Made by a program: the position numbers and the translations under genes. The notes under the pieces are model-generated. The model saw only the letters and a program-made list of their open reading frames with translations, was not told where the DNA came from and did no database searches. Positions 1-7,400 of a DNA stretch of 64,000 nt are shown one piece after another. Source of the stretch: Isoptericola croceus (GTDB lineage Bacteria; Actinomycetota; Actinomycetes; Actinomycetales; Cellulomonadaceae); assembly GCF_029382255.1 (NCBI RefSeq), contig NZ_JARLLG010000001.1, positions 558,001-622,000 of the forward strand, given 5' to 3'. Positions within the stretch are counted from its first letter, which is position 1, and every line of letters starts with the position of its first letter.

Positions 1-2885
1 TCTGGGGCGACCTGATCGGTACGGCACGGCTCGGTACGACGGTCCAGGGCGTCAACTACGGATCCGCGAACGCAGGCCGTGGCAGCACCTCCAGCAAGAT
101 CATCCAGCCCGTGGTCGTCACCGACGGGAAGATCGACCTGGTGGCCGACGGCTGGCTCAACGGCCTGGAGATCACGGCGCTGATGTACGCACCGACGAAC
201 CTGAGCGCGGGCGACGTGACGATCGACGGCTCGGACGTCTCCGTGCCGCTGTCGTGGGATGCGGCGCAGGACGTCTCCGGGTACCGGGTGTACCGCCTCG
301 CCGAGGGCGCGGTCCGTCCGACGGCGCTCGGTGACGTCACCGATCCGGCGGTGACCGAGTTCGTCGACACCACGGGCGACGTCGGCCTGCGGTACACGTA
401 CACGGTCGTCGCGCTCGACGCGGCGGGCAACGAGTCGGTCGCGTCGAACGCGGTCGAGCTCACCACGGTGGACGACTCGGTGACGACCGCGGCGACGCCC
501 GCGGGCCTCGCGGTGTCGGACGTGGCCAAGCACGAGGTCTCGCTCGCCTGGGAGCCCGTCGAGGACGCGCTGTTCTACCACGTGTACCGCGCCGACAAGG
601 CTGGTGACCTGGTGCTCCTCGACCGGGCCGCGGACCCCGCGTACGTGGACACGGACGTGCTCACCACCGTCGGATACACCTACGCGGTCGCGTCGGTGAA
701 CGCCGGCGGTGTCTCCGAGCTCTCGGAGACGGTGACCTCCGAGGCAGTGACGAACCTGTCGCGGCAGGTCGAGCGCACCGGCCGCCAGCCGGTCGCTGCG
801 CAGTCCGACGACGGGATCTACGTCGGCTGGGCGATGCTCGGCGACGACCCGGAGGACATCTCCTTCCACGTCTACCGGGACGGCGCGCGCCTCACGGACG
901 AGCCGGTCACGGACTCCACCAACCTGGTGGACGCCGACGGTGACGCGGACTCCACCTACCGGGTCTCCGCCGTCGTCGACGGTGTCGAACGCTGGACGGG
1001 CGAGGAGTTCGGCGTCTGGGACGGTCAGACCCTGGACATCCCGATCAACAAGCCGGAGGACGCCTACACCAAGGACGGTCAGCCGTACTCGTACAGTGCG
1101 AACGACGTCTCCGTGGGCGACGTCACCGGTGACGGGCAGTTCGAGTACATCGTCAAGTGGAACCCGTCCAACGCGAAGGACAACTCGCACTCCGGCTACA
1201 CGGGCAACGTCTACCTCGACGCGTACACCCTGTCGGGCGAGCAGCTCTGGCGCATCGACCTGGGTCACAACATCCGGGCCGGGTCGCACTACACCCAGTT
1301 CCAGGTGTACGACTACGACGGCGACGGCAAGGCCGAGATGATCGTCAAGACCGCCGACGGCACCGTCGACGGCGTCGGGACGGTCATCGGCGACGCGCGG
1401 GCCGACTACCGCAACTCGGGTGGCTACGTGCTCTCCGGGCCGGAGTTCCTCACGGTGTTCGACGGCGCCACCGGGGCCGCGATCGACACGATCGACTACG
1501 TGCCGCCGCGCGGCGACGTCGGCTCGTGGGGCGACACCTACGGCAACCGGGTGGACCGCTTCCTCGCGGCCACCGCCTACCTGGACGGAGAGACGCCGTC
1601 GGCGATCTTCAGCCGGGGCTACTACACCCGCAGCGTCATCGCGGCGTTCGACTTCGACGGGTCCGAGCTCACCCAGCGGTGGGTCTTCGACTCCGACGAG
1701 GCGGGCGACCAGTACCGCGGTCAGGGCAACCACGACATGCAGGTGGCCGACGTCGACGGCGACCAGAAGGACGAGATCATCTTCGGGTCGATGACCCTCG
1801 ACGACGACGGGACGGTGCTGTACAACACCGGGCTCGGGCACGGCGACGCCCTGCACGTGTCGGACTTCGACCCGTCGCGTCCGGGGCTGGAGCTGTTCGC
1901 GGCTCACGAGGACATGGGGGCGTCGGGCAACCGTGGTGGCACGTTCCGTGACGCGGGTACGGGCGAGATCCTGTGGTCCGTCCCGGCGCAGGTCGACACC
2001 GGCCGCGCCGCCATGGGTGACATCGACCCCCGGTACGACGGTGCCGAGGGCTGGGCCATCGGTGGTGACGGGGCGTGGGACTCGCCGGTCGGATATCTGA
2101 TGTCCGCCAGCGGAGAGCTGATCACCGAGAACATCCCGGCGGCGAACTTCCTCACCTGGTGGGACGGTGACCTGCTGCGGGAGATCGGCGACCACGACTA
2201 CGACCGTGAGGCCGGCGTCGGTGTGCCGACCATCGCCAAGTGGGACTGGGAGAACGAGACCGAGGTCGAACTGTACCGGGCCGAGGGGACGTTCTCGAAC
2301 AACTCCACGAAGGGGAACTTCTCGCTCCAGGCCGACCTGTTCGGTGACTGGCGCGAGGAGATCATCACCCGCACCGAGGACTCGTCCGCGCTGCGGATCG
2401 CGACCACGGTGATCCCGACCGAGCACCGCCTGCGCACGCTCATGTCGGACCCGCAGTACCGGCTCGCCGTGACGTGGCAGAACACCGCGTACAACCAGCC
2501 GCCGCACACCTCGTACTACCTGGGTGAGGGCATGGAGGCGCCGGAGGCCCCGCGACTGGCCTACACGTCGGCCGCTGAACCCGGCGACGTCGTCCCGGGT
2601 GAGACCGAGCCGGACGAGGCACCGGCCAAGGTCAAGCTCAAGGTCGACGAGGCTGGTCCGGGCGCCGTGAACGCGACGGCGACGGTGCAGGAGGGCGGGC
2701 CGGCGACGTCGGCGACGCTCCGCGTCGACGGCGCCACCGTGGCGACTCGCGCGCTGCCCGACGGCGCCATGACGACGGCCTTCGAGGTCGACGGACTCGC
2801 CCCGGGCAAGCACACCTTCGAGGTGACGGTGGGTAACGCCCTGGGTGCCGTGACGAGCAAGGAGGTCACGGTCAAGGTCAAGTGA
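1..2885 (+). CDS. Rhamnogalacturonan lyase, PL11 family, multidomain (5' end outside window)
   Basis: This enzyme probably cleaves the rhamnogalacturonan I backbone of pectin outside the cell. The reading frame is open from base 3 with no stop, so the gene starts upstream of the window and its signal peptide is not visible. Visible parts in order are the end of a carbohydrate-binding-type domain (to about 200), two fibronectin type III-like domains (about 215-470 and 480-760), the PL11 catalytic propeller (about 765-2560) and an Ig-like C-terminal domain (to 2885). The catalytic part carries repeated calcium-type motifs (DVTGDGQFEYIVKWNP, DYDGDGKAEMIVKTADG, DVDGDQKDEI) typical of PL11. There is no LPXTG sorting signal, so it is probably released or held by binding domains. 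It converges with the next gene across a strong hairpin. Family assignment is confident. Linkage to the sugar genes downstream is inferred. Confidence 0.92.
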   Translation, partial: WGDLIGTARLGTTVQGVNYGSANAGRGSTSSKIIQPVVVTDGKIDLVADGWLNGLEITALMYAPTNLSAGDVTIDGSDVSVPLSWDAAQDVSGYRVYRLAEGAVRPTALGDVTDPAVTEFVDTTGDVGLRYTYTVVALDAAGNESVASNAVELTTVDDSVTTAATPAGLAVSDVAKHEVSLAWEPVEDALFYHVYRADKAGDLVLLDRAADPAYVDTDVLTTVGYTYAVASVNAGGVSELSETVTSEAVTNLSRQVERTGRQPVAAQSDDGIYVGWAMLGDDPEDISFHVYRDGARLTDEPVTDSTNLVDADGDADSTYRVSAVVDGVERWTGEEFGVWDGQTLDIPINKPEDAYTKDGQPYSYSANDVSVGDVTGDGQFEYIVKWNPSNAKDNSHSGYTGNVYLDAYTLSGEQLWRIDLGHNIRAGSHYTQFQVYDYDGDGKAEMIVKTADGTVDGVGTVIGDARADYRNSGGYVLSGPEFLTVFDGATGAAIDTIDYVPPRGDVGSWGDTYGNRVDRFLAATAYLDGETPSAIFSRGYYTRSVIAAFDFDGSELTQRWVFDSDEAGDQYRGQGNHDMQVADVDGDQKDEIIFGSMTLDDDGTVLYNTGLGHGDALHVSDFDPSRPGLELFAAHEDMGASGNRGGTFRDAGTGEILWSVPAQVDTGRAAMGDIDPRYDGAEGWAIGGDGAWDSPVGYLMSASGELITENIPAANFLTWWDGDLLREIGDHDYDREAGVGVPTIAKWDWENETEVELYRAEGTFSNNSTKGNFSLQADLFGDWREEIITRTEDSSALRIATTVIPTEHRLRTLMSDPQYRLAVTWQNTAYNQPPHTSYYLGEGMEAPEAPRLAYTSAAEPGDVVPGETEPDEAPAKVKLKVDEAGPGAVNATATVQEGGPATSATLRVDGATVATRALPDGAMTTAFEVDGLAPGKHTFEVTVGNALGAVTSKEVTVKVK

Positions 2886-2931
2886 TCGACCTGCCCGCCA
2901 CGGAGTGCCCCTCCCGGTGAGGTAGAGCAGA

Positions 2932-2970
2932 GCAGAACGGCCCCACGTCCCGGACGTGGGGCCGTTCTGC
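2932..2970. terminator. Bidirectional terminator between convergent genes
   Basis: A perfect inverted repeat has arms 2932-2950 and 2952-2970 (19 bp each) with a single central base. It lies 47 bp after the PL11 stop and 4 bp from the stop of the minus-strand oxidoreductase, so it probably terminates transcription in both directions. Confidence 0.8.
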
Positions 2971-2973
2971 GCG

Positions 2974-3936
2974 TCAGGGCACGATGGCCGTCTTGCCGCG
3001 GGCGTGGCCCGCGCCGAGCTCGCGGACGGCGGCCGGTGCCTGCTCGAGCGGGCAGACCCGGTCGACCACCGGGTGGAGGTGGCCGGTCGCGACCATCGAC
3101 GCCAGCGTGTCCAGATCGTCCCGCCGAGTGACGGACGTCAGTCCGCGGAGGCGCTGCGGGACGAACGGCGACCAGACGGCGCCGAGCAGCATCCGTTCCG
3201 CGCCGCCGAGGAACCCGCTGGTCGTGACGCCGGCACCCACCAGCACCAGGGTGCCGCGTGCGGACAGCGAGTGCCGCAGGTCGCGCAGCGGCCGGTTGCC
3301 CGACACGTCGATGACGGCATCGTGCCGGCCGGCGCTCGCCAGGGGCTCCCGGGTGTAGTCGAGGTGGCGTGCGCCGAGCCCGGTGACCAGGTCGGCCTTG
3401 TCGGGGCCGGCGACGGCCGTGACCTCGGCCCCTCGGTCCGTGGCGAGTCCCACCACGAAGGTGCCGACGCCGCCCCCGGCGCCGGTCACGAGCACCCGCT
3501 GCCCGGGGCGGACCTCGGCGCGGCGGACGGCCTGGAGTGCCGTCACCCCTGAGACGGCGAGCGCCGCGGCGGACTCCGGCGGCACCTCGGCGGGCCGGTG
3601 GGCGAGCCTGTCCGCCCGCGCGACGGCGAGCTCGGCGAAGGAGCCGGCGGCCACGCCGAAGACCTCGTCACCGACGGTGAGGTCCTCGACACCGGGACCG
3701 ACGGCGGCGACGGTGCCGGCCACCTCCTGACCGGCCACCCGCTCCCGAGGTCTGCGGAGCCCGAAGGCGAGCCGGCTCACGACAGGGCGGCCGGTCGTCT
3801 TGTACCAGACCGAGGCGTCGAGCGTCGCGGCGCGGACGCGCAGCAGCACCTCTCCACGGCCGGGAGTCGGCACCTCGACGTCCGCGAGGCGCAGCACGCG
3901 GGCGTCGCCGTAGCGGTCCTGCACGATCGCTCTCAC
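2974..3936 (-). CDS. Zinc-independent MDR-family NAD(P)-dependent oxidoreductase (quinone reductase-like)
   Basis: This 320-residue protein of the medium-chain dehydrogenase family probably reduces quinones or other small carbonyl compounds with NAD(P)H. The GroES-like N-terminal half begins MRAIVQDRYGDARVLRL, as in quinone reductase relatives. The Rossmann nucleotide-binding motif VLVTGAGGGVGTF is near residue 150. The zinc-ligand cysteines of true alcohol dehydrogenases are absent. The GTG start overlaps the stop of the upstream XRE regulator as GTGA, so it is translated as the last gene of a three-gene minus-strand operon (membrane protein, regulator, oxidoreductase). Substrate unknown. 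Confidence 0.85.
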   Translation of the reverse strand: MRAIVQDRYGDARVLRLADVEVPTPGRGEVLLRVRAATLDASVWYKTTGRPVVSRLAFGLRRPRERVAGQEVAGTVAAVGPGVEDLTVGDEVFGVAAGSFAELAVARADRLAHRPAEVPPESAAALAVSGVTALQAVRRAEVRPGQRVLVTGAGGGVGTFVVGLATDRGAEVTAVAGPDKADLVTGLGARHLDYTREPLASAGRHDAVIDVSGNRPLRDLRHSLSARGTLVLVGAGVTTSGFLGGAERMLLGAVWSPFVPQRLRGLTSVTRRDDLDTLASMVATGHLHPVVDRVCPLEQAPAAVRELGAGHARGKTAIVP

Positions 3937-4157
3937 GGTTCGTCCTTCCGGTAGCCGAAGACGTCGTCCAACGGGGCGTCGAAGAGGTGCGCGATCTGGA
4001 ACGCCAGCTCGAGCGTGGGCGAGTATCGACCCTGCTCGATCGCGATCACCGTCTGACGGGAGACTCCGAGGCGCTCACCGAGCTCGGCCTGGGTGATGCG
4101 ATGCTCCTCGCGCAGGTCGCGGATCCGGTTCGTGACGCGCGTGGGTGGTCTCACCAT
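3933..4157 (-). CDS. Small XRE-family helix-turn-helix regulator
   Basis: This 74-residue protein consists almost wholly of a Cro/C1-type helix-turn-helix (QAELGERLGVSRQTVIAIEQ, residues about 23-42) followed by a C-terminal FGYRKDEP tail. Small XRE proteins of this type sit in operons with membrane proteins and are usually autoregulators. The ATG at 4157 overlaps the end of the membrane-protein gene by 7 nt, and its stop overlaps the next gene by 4 nt. Two 18-bp palindromes in front of the operon are the obvious candidate binding sites. A longer upstream reading frame exists but is only antisense shadow coding. Confidence 0.85.
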   Translation of the reverse strand: MVRPPTRVTNRIRDLREEHRITQAELGERLGVSRQTVIAIEQGRYSPTLELAFQIAHLFDAPLDDVFGYRKDEP

Positions 4158-4570
4158 CCCGGTACCCCCACCCGGTAGAAGCCGAGTCGGGCGGCGGCGC
4201 TGAGCACGCCCGCCAGCACGAAGGTGAGGTAGAGCGCGTTGGCGATCCAGAACGACGGGGTGTCGGCCAGCGCGAGGGCGAGGGCGACGAGTGCGCCGAG
4301 GACGACGATCGCGTTGCCCATGGCGTCGGCGCGGCCCTCGATCTCCCGGTCGCGCGCGTCCGCGGCCTGCCGGTCGCGGGTGTGCACGACGAGCGTCGTG
4401 GCGACCGCGACGACGATCCCGCCGCCGATCGTCCACAGCACCAGGTCGACGTACCCGGTGGTGCTCAGGGGTGCGCCGTCGGCTCGCATGACGAGCAGCG
4501 CGAGGTAGGTGATCCATGCCGCCGGTGCGACGCCGAGCAGGACGGCAGCGGTCTTCGCGCGAGCTTCCAT
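4151..4570 (-). CDS. Four-helix integral membrane protein of unknown function
   Basis: This 139-residue protein has four predicted membrane segments, roughly residues 8-28, 42-64, 88-110 and 113-132. A charged loop (HTRDRQAADARDREIEGR) lies between the second and third. No catalytic motif is visible. The ATG at 4570 is chosen because GAAGGAG lies just upstream; extending further would run into the promoter and operator palindromes. It is the first gene of an operon with an XRE regulator, an arrangement common for actinobacterial two-gene membrane protein/regulator pairs of unknown role. Confidence 0.75.
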   Translation of the reverse strand: MEARAKTAAVLLGVAPAAWITYLALLVMRADGAPLSTTGYVDLVLWTIGGGIVVAVATTLVVHTRDRQAADARDREIEGRADAMGNAIVVLGALVALALALADTPSFWIANALYLTFVLAGVLSAAARLGFYRVGVPGW

Positions 4571-4587
4571 GACCGACTCCTTCAGAG

Positions 4588-4653
4588 TGTCAAGGATCTT
4601 TGACAAGAATGACGCTAGGCCGAGTCGTGGGCACTTGTCAAGAATTCTTGACA
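4588..4653. promoter_or_regulatory. Pair of 18-bp palindromic operators, promoter of minus-strand operon
   Basis: TGTCAAGAATTCTTGACA at 4636-4653 is a perfect 18-bp palindrome. TGTCAAGGATCTTTGACA at 4588-4605 is a near-perfect second copy 48 bp away. Read on the minus strand, the first palindrome contains a TTGACA -35 box and TAGCGT follows 18 bp later as a possible -10. The second palindrome then lies just downstream, before the ribosome binding site. This is a typical layout for a repressor covering its own promoter. The XRE protein of the operon is the likely ligand (inference). Confidence 0.75.
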
Positions 4654-4704
4654 TTGCCCACGCCGACCGCCGGCGGCATCCGCGGGCGTGGAATGATCGT
4701 TGCC

Positions 4705-5730
4705 ATGCTCACGCTGCCCGCCGGTGCTGCCGGCTCCCGCATCGTCGGCCTCGGGCACCACCAGCCCGCCAAGGTCATGACGAACGACGACATCGCCCGG
4801 TTCGTGGAGACGAACGACGAGTGGATCCGGTCGCGGACGGGGATCGTCACGCGGCACGTCGCCGCCGACGACGTCAGCGTCGCCGACATGGCCACCGCGG
4901 CGGCCGAGCACGCCCTCGCCGACGCCGGGGTGGCGAGCGACGACGTCGACCTGGTGGTCGTCGCGACGGCCACCGCTGCCGACCGCTCACCGAACACGGC
5001 CGGGCGGGTAGCGTACGCGCTGCGCACGGGCGTCCAGCCGGGGGCGAGCACGCCCGAGGGTGAGGAAGAACCGGACCTGCGGGACGTCGTCGGCCCGGGT
5101 GTGATCGACGTCAACACGGCCTGCTCGGGGTTCGCGTACGCCGTGGGGATCGCAGACCAGGCGATCCGTGCCGGTTCTGCCCGCACCGCCGTCGTGATCG
5201 GGTCGGAGAAGCTCACCGCCGTCACGGACTGGTCCGACCGGTCCACCTGCATCCTGACGGCCGACGGCGCGGGAGCCGTCGTGCTGCAGGCGGCGGAGGA
5301 GCCCGCCGTCGGCCCCGTGGTGTGGGGCTCGGAGCCCGAGATCACGCCGGCCGTGCGGATCGAGGCGCCGGACGACCGGTTCGCGCAGGACGGCCGGGCG
5401 GTGTTCAAGTGGGCTATCACCCGTGCCGCGGACCGTGCCCGGCGGGTGGTCGAGGCTTCCGGCCTGGGCCTGGACGACATCCAGGTGCTGGTGGCGCACC
5501 AGGCGAACCTGCGCATCATCGAGCCGCTGGCCAAGTCGCTCGGCATGGAGGACCGCGTGGTGGTCACGGACATCACGGAGTCGGGCAACACCTCGGCGGC
5601 CTCGATCCCGCTGGGCATGTCGAAGTGGTGGCACGCGGGCCGGCTGCCTGAGGGCGCACCGGCGCTGCTGTTCGGGTTCGGCGGCGGATTCACGTGGGCC
5701 GGCCAGGTGGTGCTCACCCCGCAGCGGTAG
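4705..5730 (+). CDS. fabH: Beta-ketoacyl-ACP synthase III (KAS III / FabH family)
   Basis: It condenses an acyl-CoA with malonyl-ACP to start fatty acid synthesis, or does the equivalent for a special acyl chain. The Cys-His-Asn triad is intact: C140 in NTACSGF, H265 in AHQANLR and N295 in ESGNTSA. An acidic insertion of about 25 residues (around 106-130) precedes the active-site Cys, making the protein (341 residues) a little longer than typical FabH. The start is uncertain. ATG 4705 has AATGAT 7 nt upstream, which fits a leaderless mRNA; ATG 4693 would add four residues. No other fatty acid synthase gene is nearby, so it may be a secondary FabH copy. Confidence 0.85.
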   Translation: MLTLPAGAAGSRIVGLGHHQPAKVMTNDDIARFVETNDEWIRSRTGIVTRHVAADDVSVADMATAAAEHALADAGVASDDVDLVVVATATAADRSPNTAGRVAYALRTGVQPGASTPEGEEEPDLRDVVGPGVIDVNTACSGFAYAVGIADQAIRAGSARTAVVIGSEKLTAVTDWSDRSTCILTADGAGAVVLQAAEEPAVGPVVWGSEPEITPAVRIEAPDDRFAQDGRAVFKWAITRAADRARRVVEASGLGLDDIQVLVAHQANLRIIEPLAKSLGMEDRVVVTDITESGNTSAASIPLGMSKWWHAGRLPEGAPALLFGFGGGFTWAGQVVLTPQR

Positions 5731-5742
5731 CCGCTGATCCGG

Positions 5743-5800
5743 TCGGCACGATGCGGCCAGGTCGGTACGCATGCCTGCCGACCTGGCCGCATCGTGCCGA
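5743..5800 (+). terminator. Long hairpin terminator after the KAS III gene
   Basis: Perfect 23-bp arms at 5743-5765 and 5778-5800 enclose a 12-nt loop. It begins 12 bp after the stop codon. There is no T tract, as is usual in high-GC actinobacteria. Confidence 0.75.
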
Positions 5801-5823
5801 TGAGATGCCGTGGCTGTCTCCGG

Positions 5824-5846
5824 TAGAGTGGCGGGAAACCGCTTTC
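5824..5846 (+). promoter_or_regulatory. -10 box and LacI-type operator before first Gfo/Idh gene
   Basis: GAAACCGCTTTC (5835-5846) is a LacI-family half-symmetric operator with one mismatched pair. It sits directly after a possible -10 hexamer TAGAGT (5824-5829), so a bound repressor would block the transcription start. It matches the operators before the next gene and the ABC importer. Confidence 0.65.
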
Positions 5847-5873
5847 TGATCCGCGAGCCACGGGAGATCGACG

Positions 5874-7229
5874 TTGCCCTCCACCACCTCCGCCCGCCTC
5901 CGCTACGCCGTCGTCGGTACCGGTCACCGCGCCGGCATGTATGTCTCGGCGTTGATCGGGGACCACTCCGACGCCGGTGAGATCGTCGCGTGGGTCGAGC
6001 CCAACCCGGTCCGTGCCGCCGTCCACGAGGCGCGCGTCGCCGCAGCGGTCGGCGGTGAGCGACCGGTGTACGGCCCGGACGACCTCGAGAAGGCGATCGC
6101 CGAGCAGCAGGTCGACCGTGTCGTCGTCACGAGCATCGACAACACCCACGCGGACCTGGTGTCCCGCGCGCTGCGGGCGGGTGCCGACGTCGTCGTCGAG
6201 AAGCCGATCGCCGCGACCGCCGCCGAGGCACGCCAGATCACCGACGCCGTCGCCGAGACCGGCCGCGACCTGACGATGACGTTCAACTACCGCTACTCCC
6301 CGCGCAACTCCGCGCTGCGCGAGGTCATCGCGTCGGGCGAGATCGGCCAGGTGCTGTCGGTCCACTTCGACTGGGCGCTCGACACCGTGCACGGCGCGGA
6401 CTACTTCCGCCGCTGGCACCGCGAGAAGGTCAACAACGGCGGGCTGCTGGTGCACAAGTCGAGCCACCACTTCGACCTGGTCAACTGGTGGATCGACGAC
6501 GTCCCGACCCGGGTCTTCGCCAGCGGCGGGCGCCGCTTCTACGGTGACGACGCCGCGCACTCCCGCGGCTACGAGCCGACCGACGGCGAGAAGGCGCTCA
6601 ACGAGCAGGGCATCGACCCGTGGGCGCTGGACCTGGCCAAGGACCCGTACCTGAACGAGCTCTACGGTCCCGAGGCGCAGGCGCACGACGGCTACGTCCG
6701 CAACAAATCCGTGTTCGACGCCGGTATCACCACCGAGGACACCCTCGGCCTGGTCGTGGAGTACGCGCGCGGGCCGATGCTCACGTACTCGCTGACGGCG
6801 TCGGCCCCCTGGGAGGGCTACCGGGTCGTGGTGAACGGCTCGCGCGGGCGGGCCGAGCTCGAGGTGGTCGAGCGCGGGTCGGTCGAGTTCGGCGAGGACG
6901 GCAGGGCGATCCTCGACCCGAGCTTCACGGACGCCTTCGCGGACGACGGCGTGCGACCGGTCGGGGAGCGCCTCCTCGTGCAGCGGCACTGGGAGCGTGC
7001 GCAGGAGCGTGAGATCGTCGCGCTCGGCGCCGGCGGGCACGGTGGCGGCGACGCGCTGCTGCTCAGCGACGTGTTCGTGGGGCGTGACGACGCCGACCCG
7101 CTCGGCCGCGCGGCGGGCTTCCTCGACGGGCTGCGCGCCTCGGCGGTCGGCTACGCGGGTAACGCGTCGCTGGAGACCGGCGACCCGGTGCGGCTGACAG
7201 ACCTGGGCCTCGGCGTCGCCCTCGACTGA
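5874..7229 (+). CDS. Gfo/Idh/MocA-family NAD(P)-dependent oxidoreductase, paralogue 1
   Basis: This 451-residue protein probably oxidises or reduces a sugar or sugar acid using NAD(P). The N-terminal Rossmann motif RYAVVGTGHRAGMYV starts near residue 10. The family EKP motif (DVVVEKPIA) is near residue 105. A HHFDLVNWW segment forms part of the substrate site. The TTG start at 5874 is supported by GGGAG 7 nt upstream and is the only sensible start before the Rossmann fold. It is about 50 residues longer than many relatives because of an insertion after FYGDDAAHS. It is clearly paralogous to the next gene, and both lie behind LacI-type operators. Substrate unknown; a pectin-derived sugar is inferred from context. 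Confidence 0.85.
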   Translation: MPSTTSARLRYAVVGTGHRAGMYVSALIGDHSDAGEIVAWVEPNPVRAAVHEARVAAAVGGERPVYGPDDLEKAIAEQQVDRVVVTSIDNTHADLVSRALRAGADVVVEKPIAATAAEARQITDAVAETGRDLTMTFNYRYSPRNSALREVIASGEIGQVLSVHFDWALDTVHGADYFRRWHREKVNNGGLLVHKSSHHFDLVNWWIDDVPTRVFASGGRRFYGDDAAHSRGYEPTDGEKALNEQGIDPWALDLAKDPYLNELYGPEAQAHDGYVRNKSVFDAGITTEDTLGLVVEYARGPMLTYSLTASAPWEGYRVVVNGSRGRAELEVVERGSVEFGEDGRAILDPSFTDAFADDGVRPVGERLLVQRHWERAQEREIVALGAGGHGGGDALLLSDVFVGRDDADPLGRAAGFLDGLRASAVGYAGNASLETGDPVRLTDLGLGVALD

Positions 7230-7234
7230 TCGAG

Positions 7235-7308
7235 CGTTGTGGGCGCAAATTCTGGCCCGTTTTGCCTGTTTCACTCCGTTCTGCGGCACAGAAATCGCGC
7301 CCACAACG
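7235..7308. repeat. Intergenic inverted-repeat element, copy 1
   Basis: Arms 7235-7254 and 7289-7308 (20 bp, two mismatches) enclose a 34-nt loop. The arm sequences (GTTGTGGGCGC on one side, GCGCCCACAAC on the other) recur almost unchanged at 17197-17263 with an unrelated loop. It follows a stop codon, so it may also act as a terminator. Confidence 0.75.
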
Positions 7309-7315
7309 TACGCAC

Positions 7316-7362
7316 TTGGTTGTTGGCGGAGGGGCGGGTAGTCTCGTTGAGAAAGCGCTTTC
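7316..7362 (+). promoter_or_regulatory. Promoter with perfect LacI-type operator
   Basis: TTGGTT (7316-7321), a 17-bp spacer and TAGTCT (7339-7344) form a plausible sigma-70 promoter. The perfect palindrome GAAAGCGCTTTC (7351-7362) follows at the expected start site. This is the best-conserved LacI-type operator in the window. Confidence 0.75.
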
Positions 7363-7400
7363 CGCTCTACTTCGTGCGACCACGACCCAGGAGATCGACG

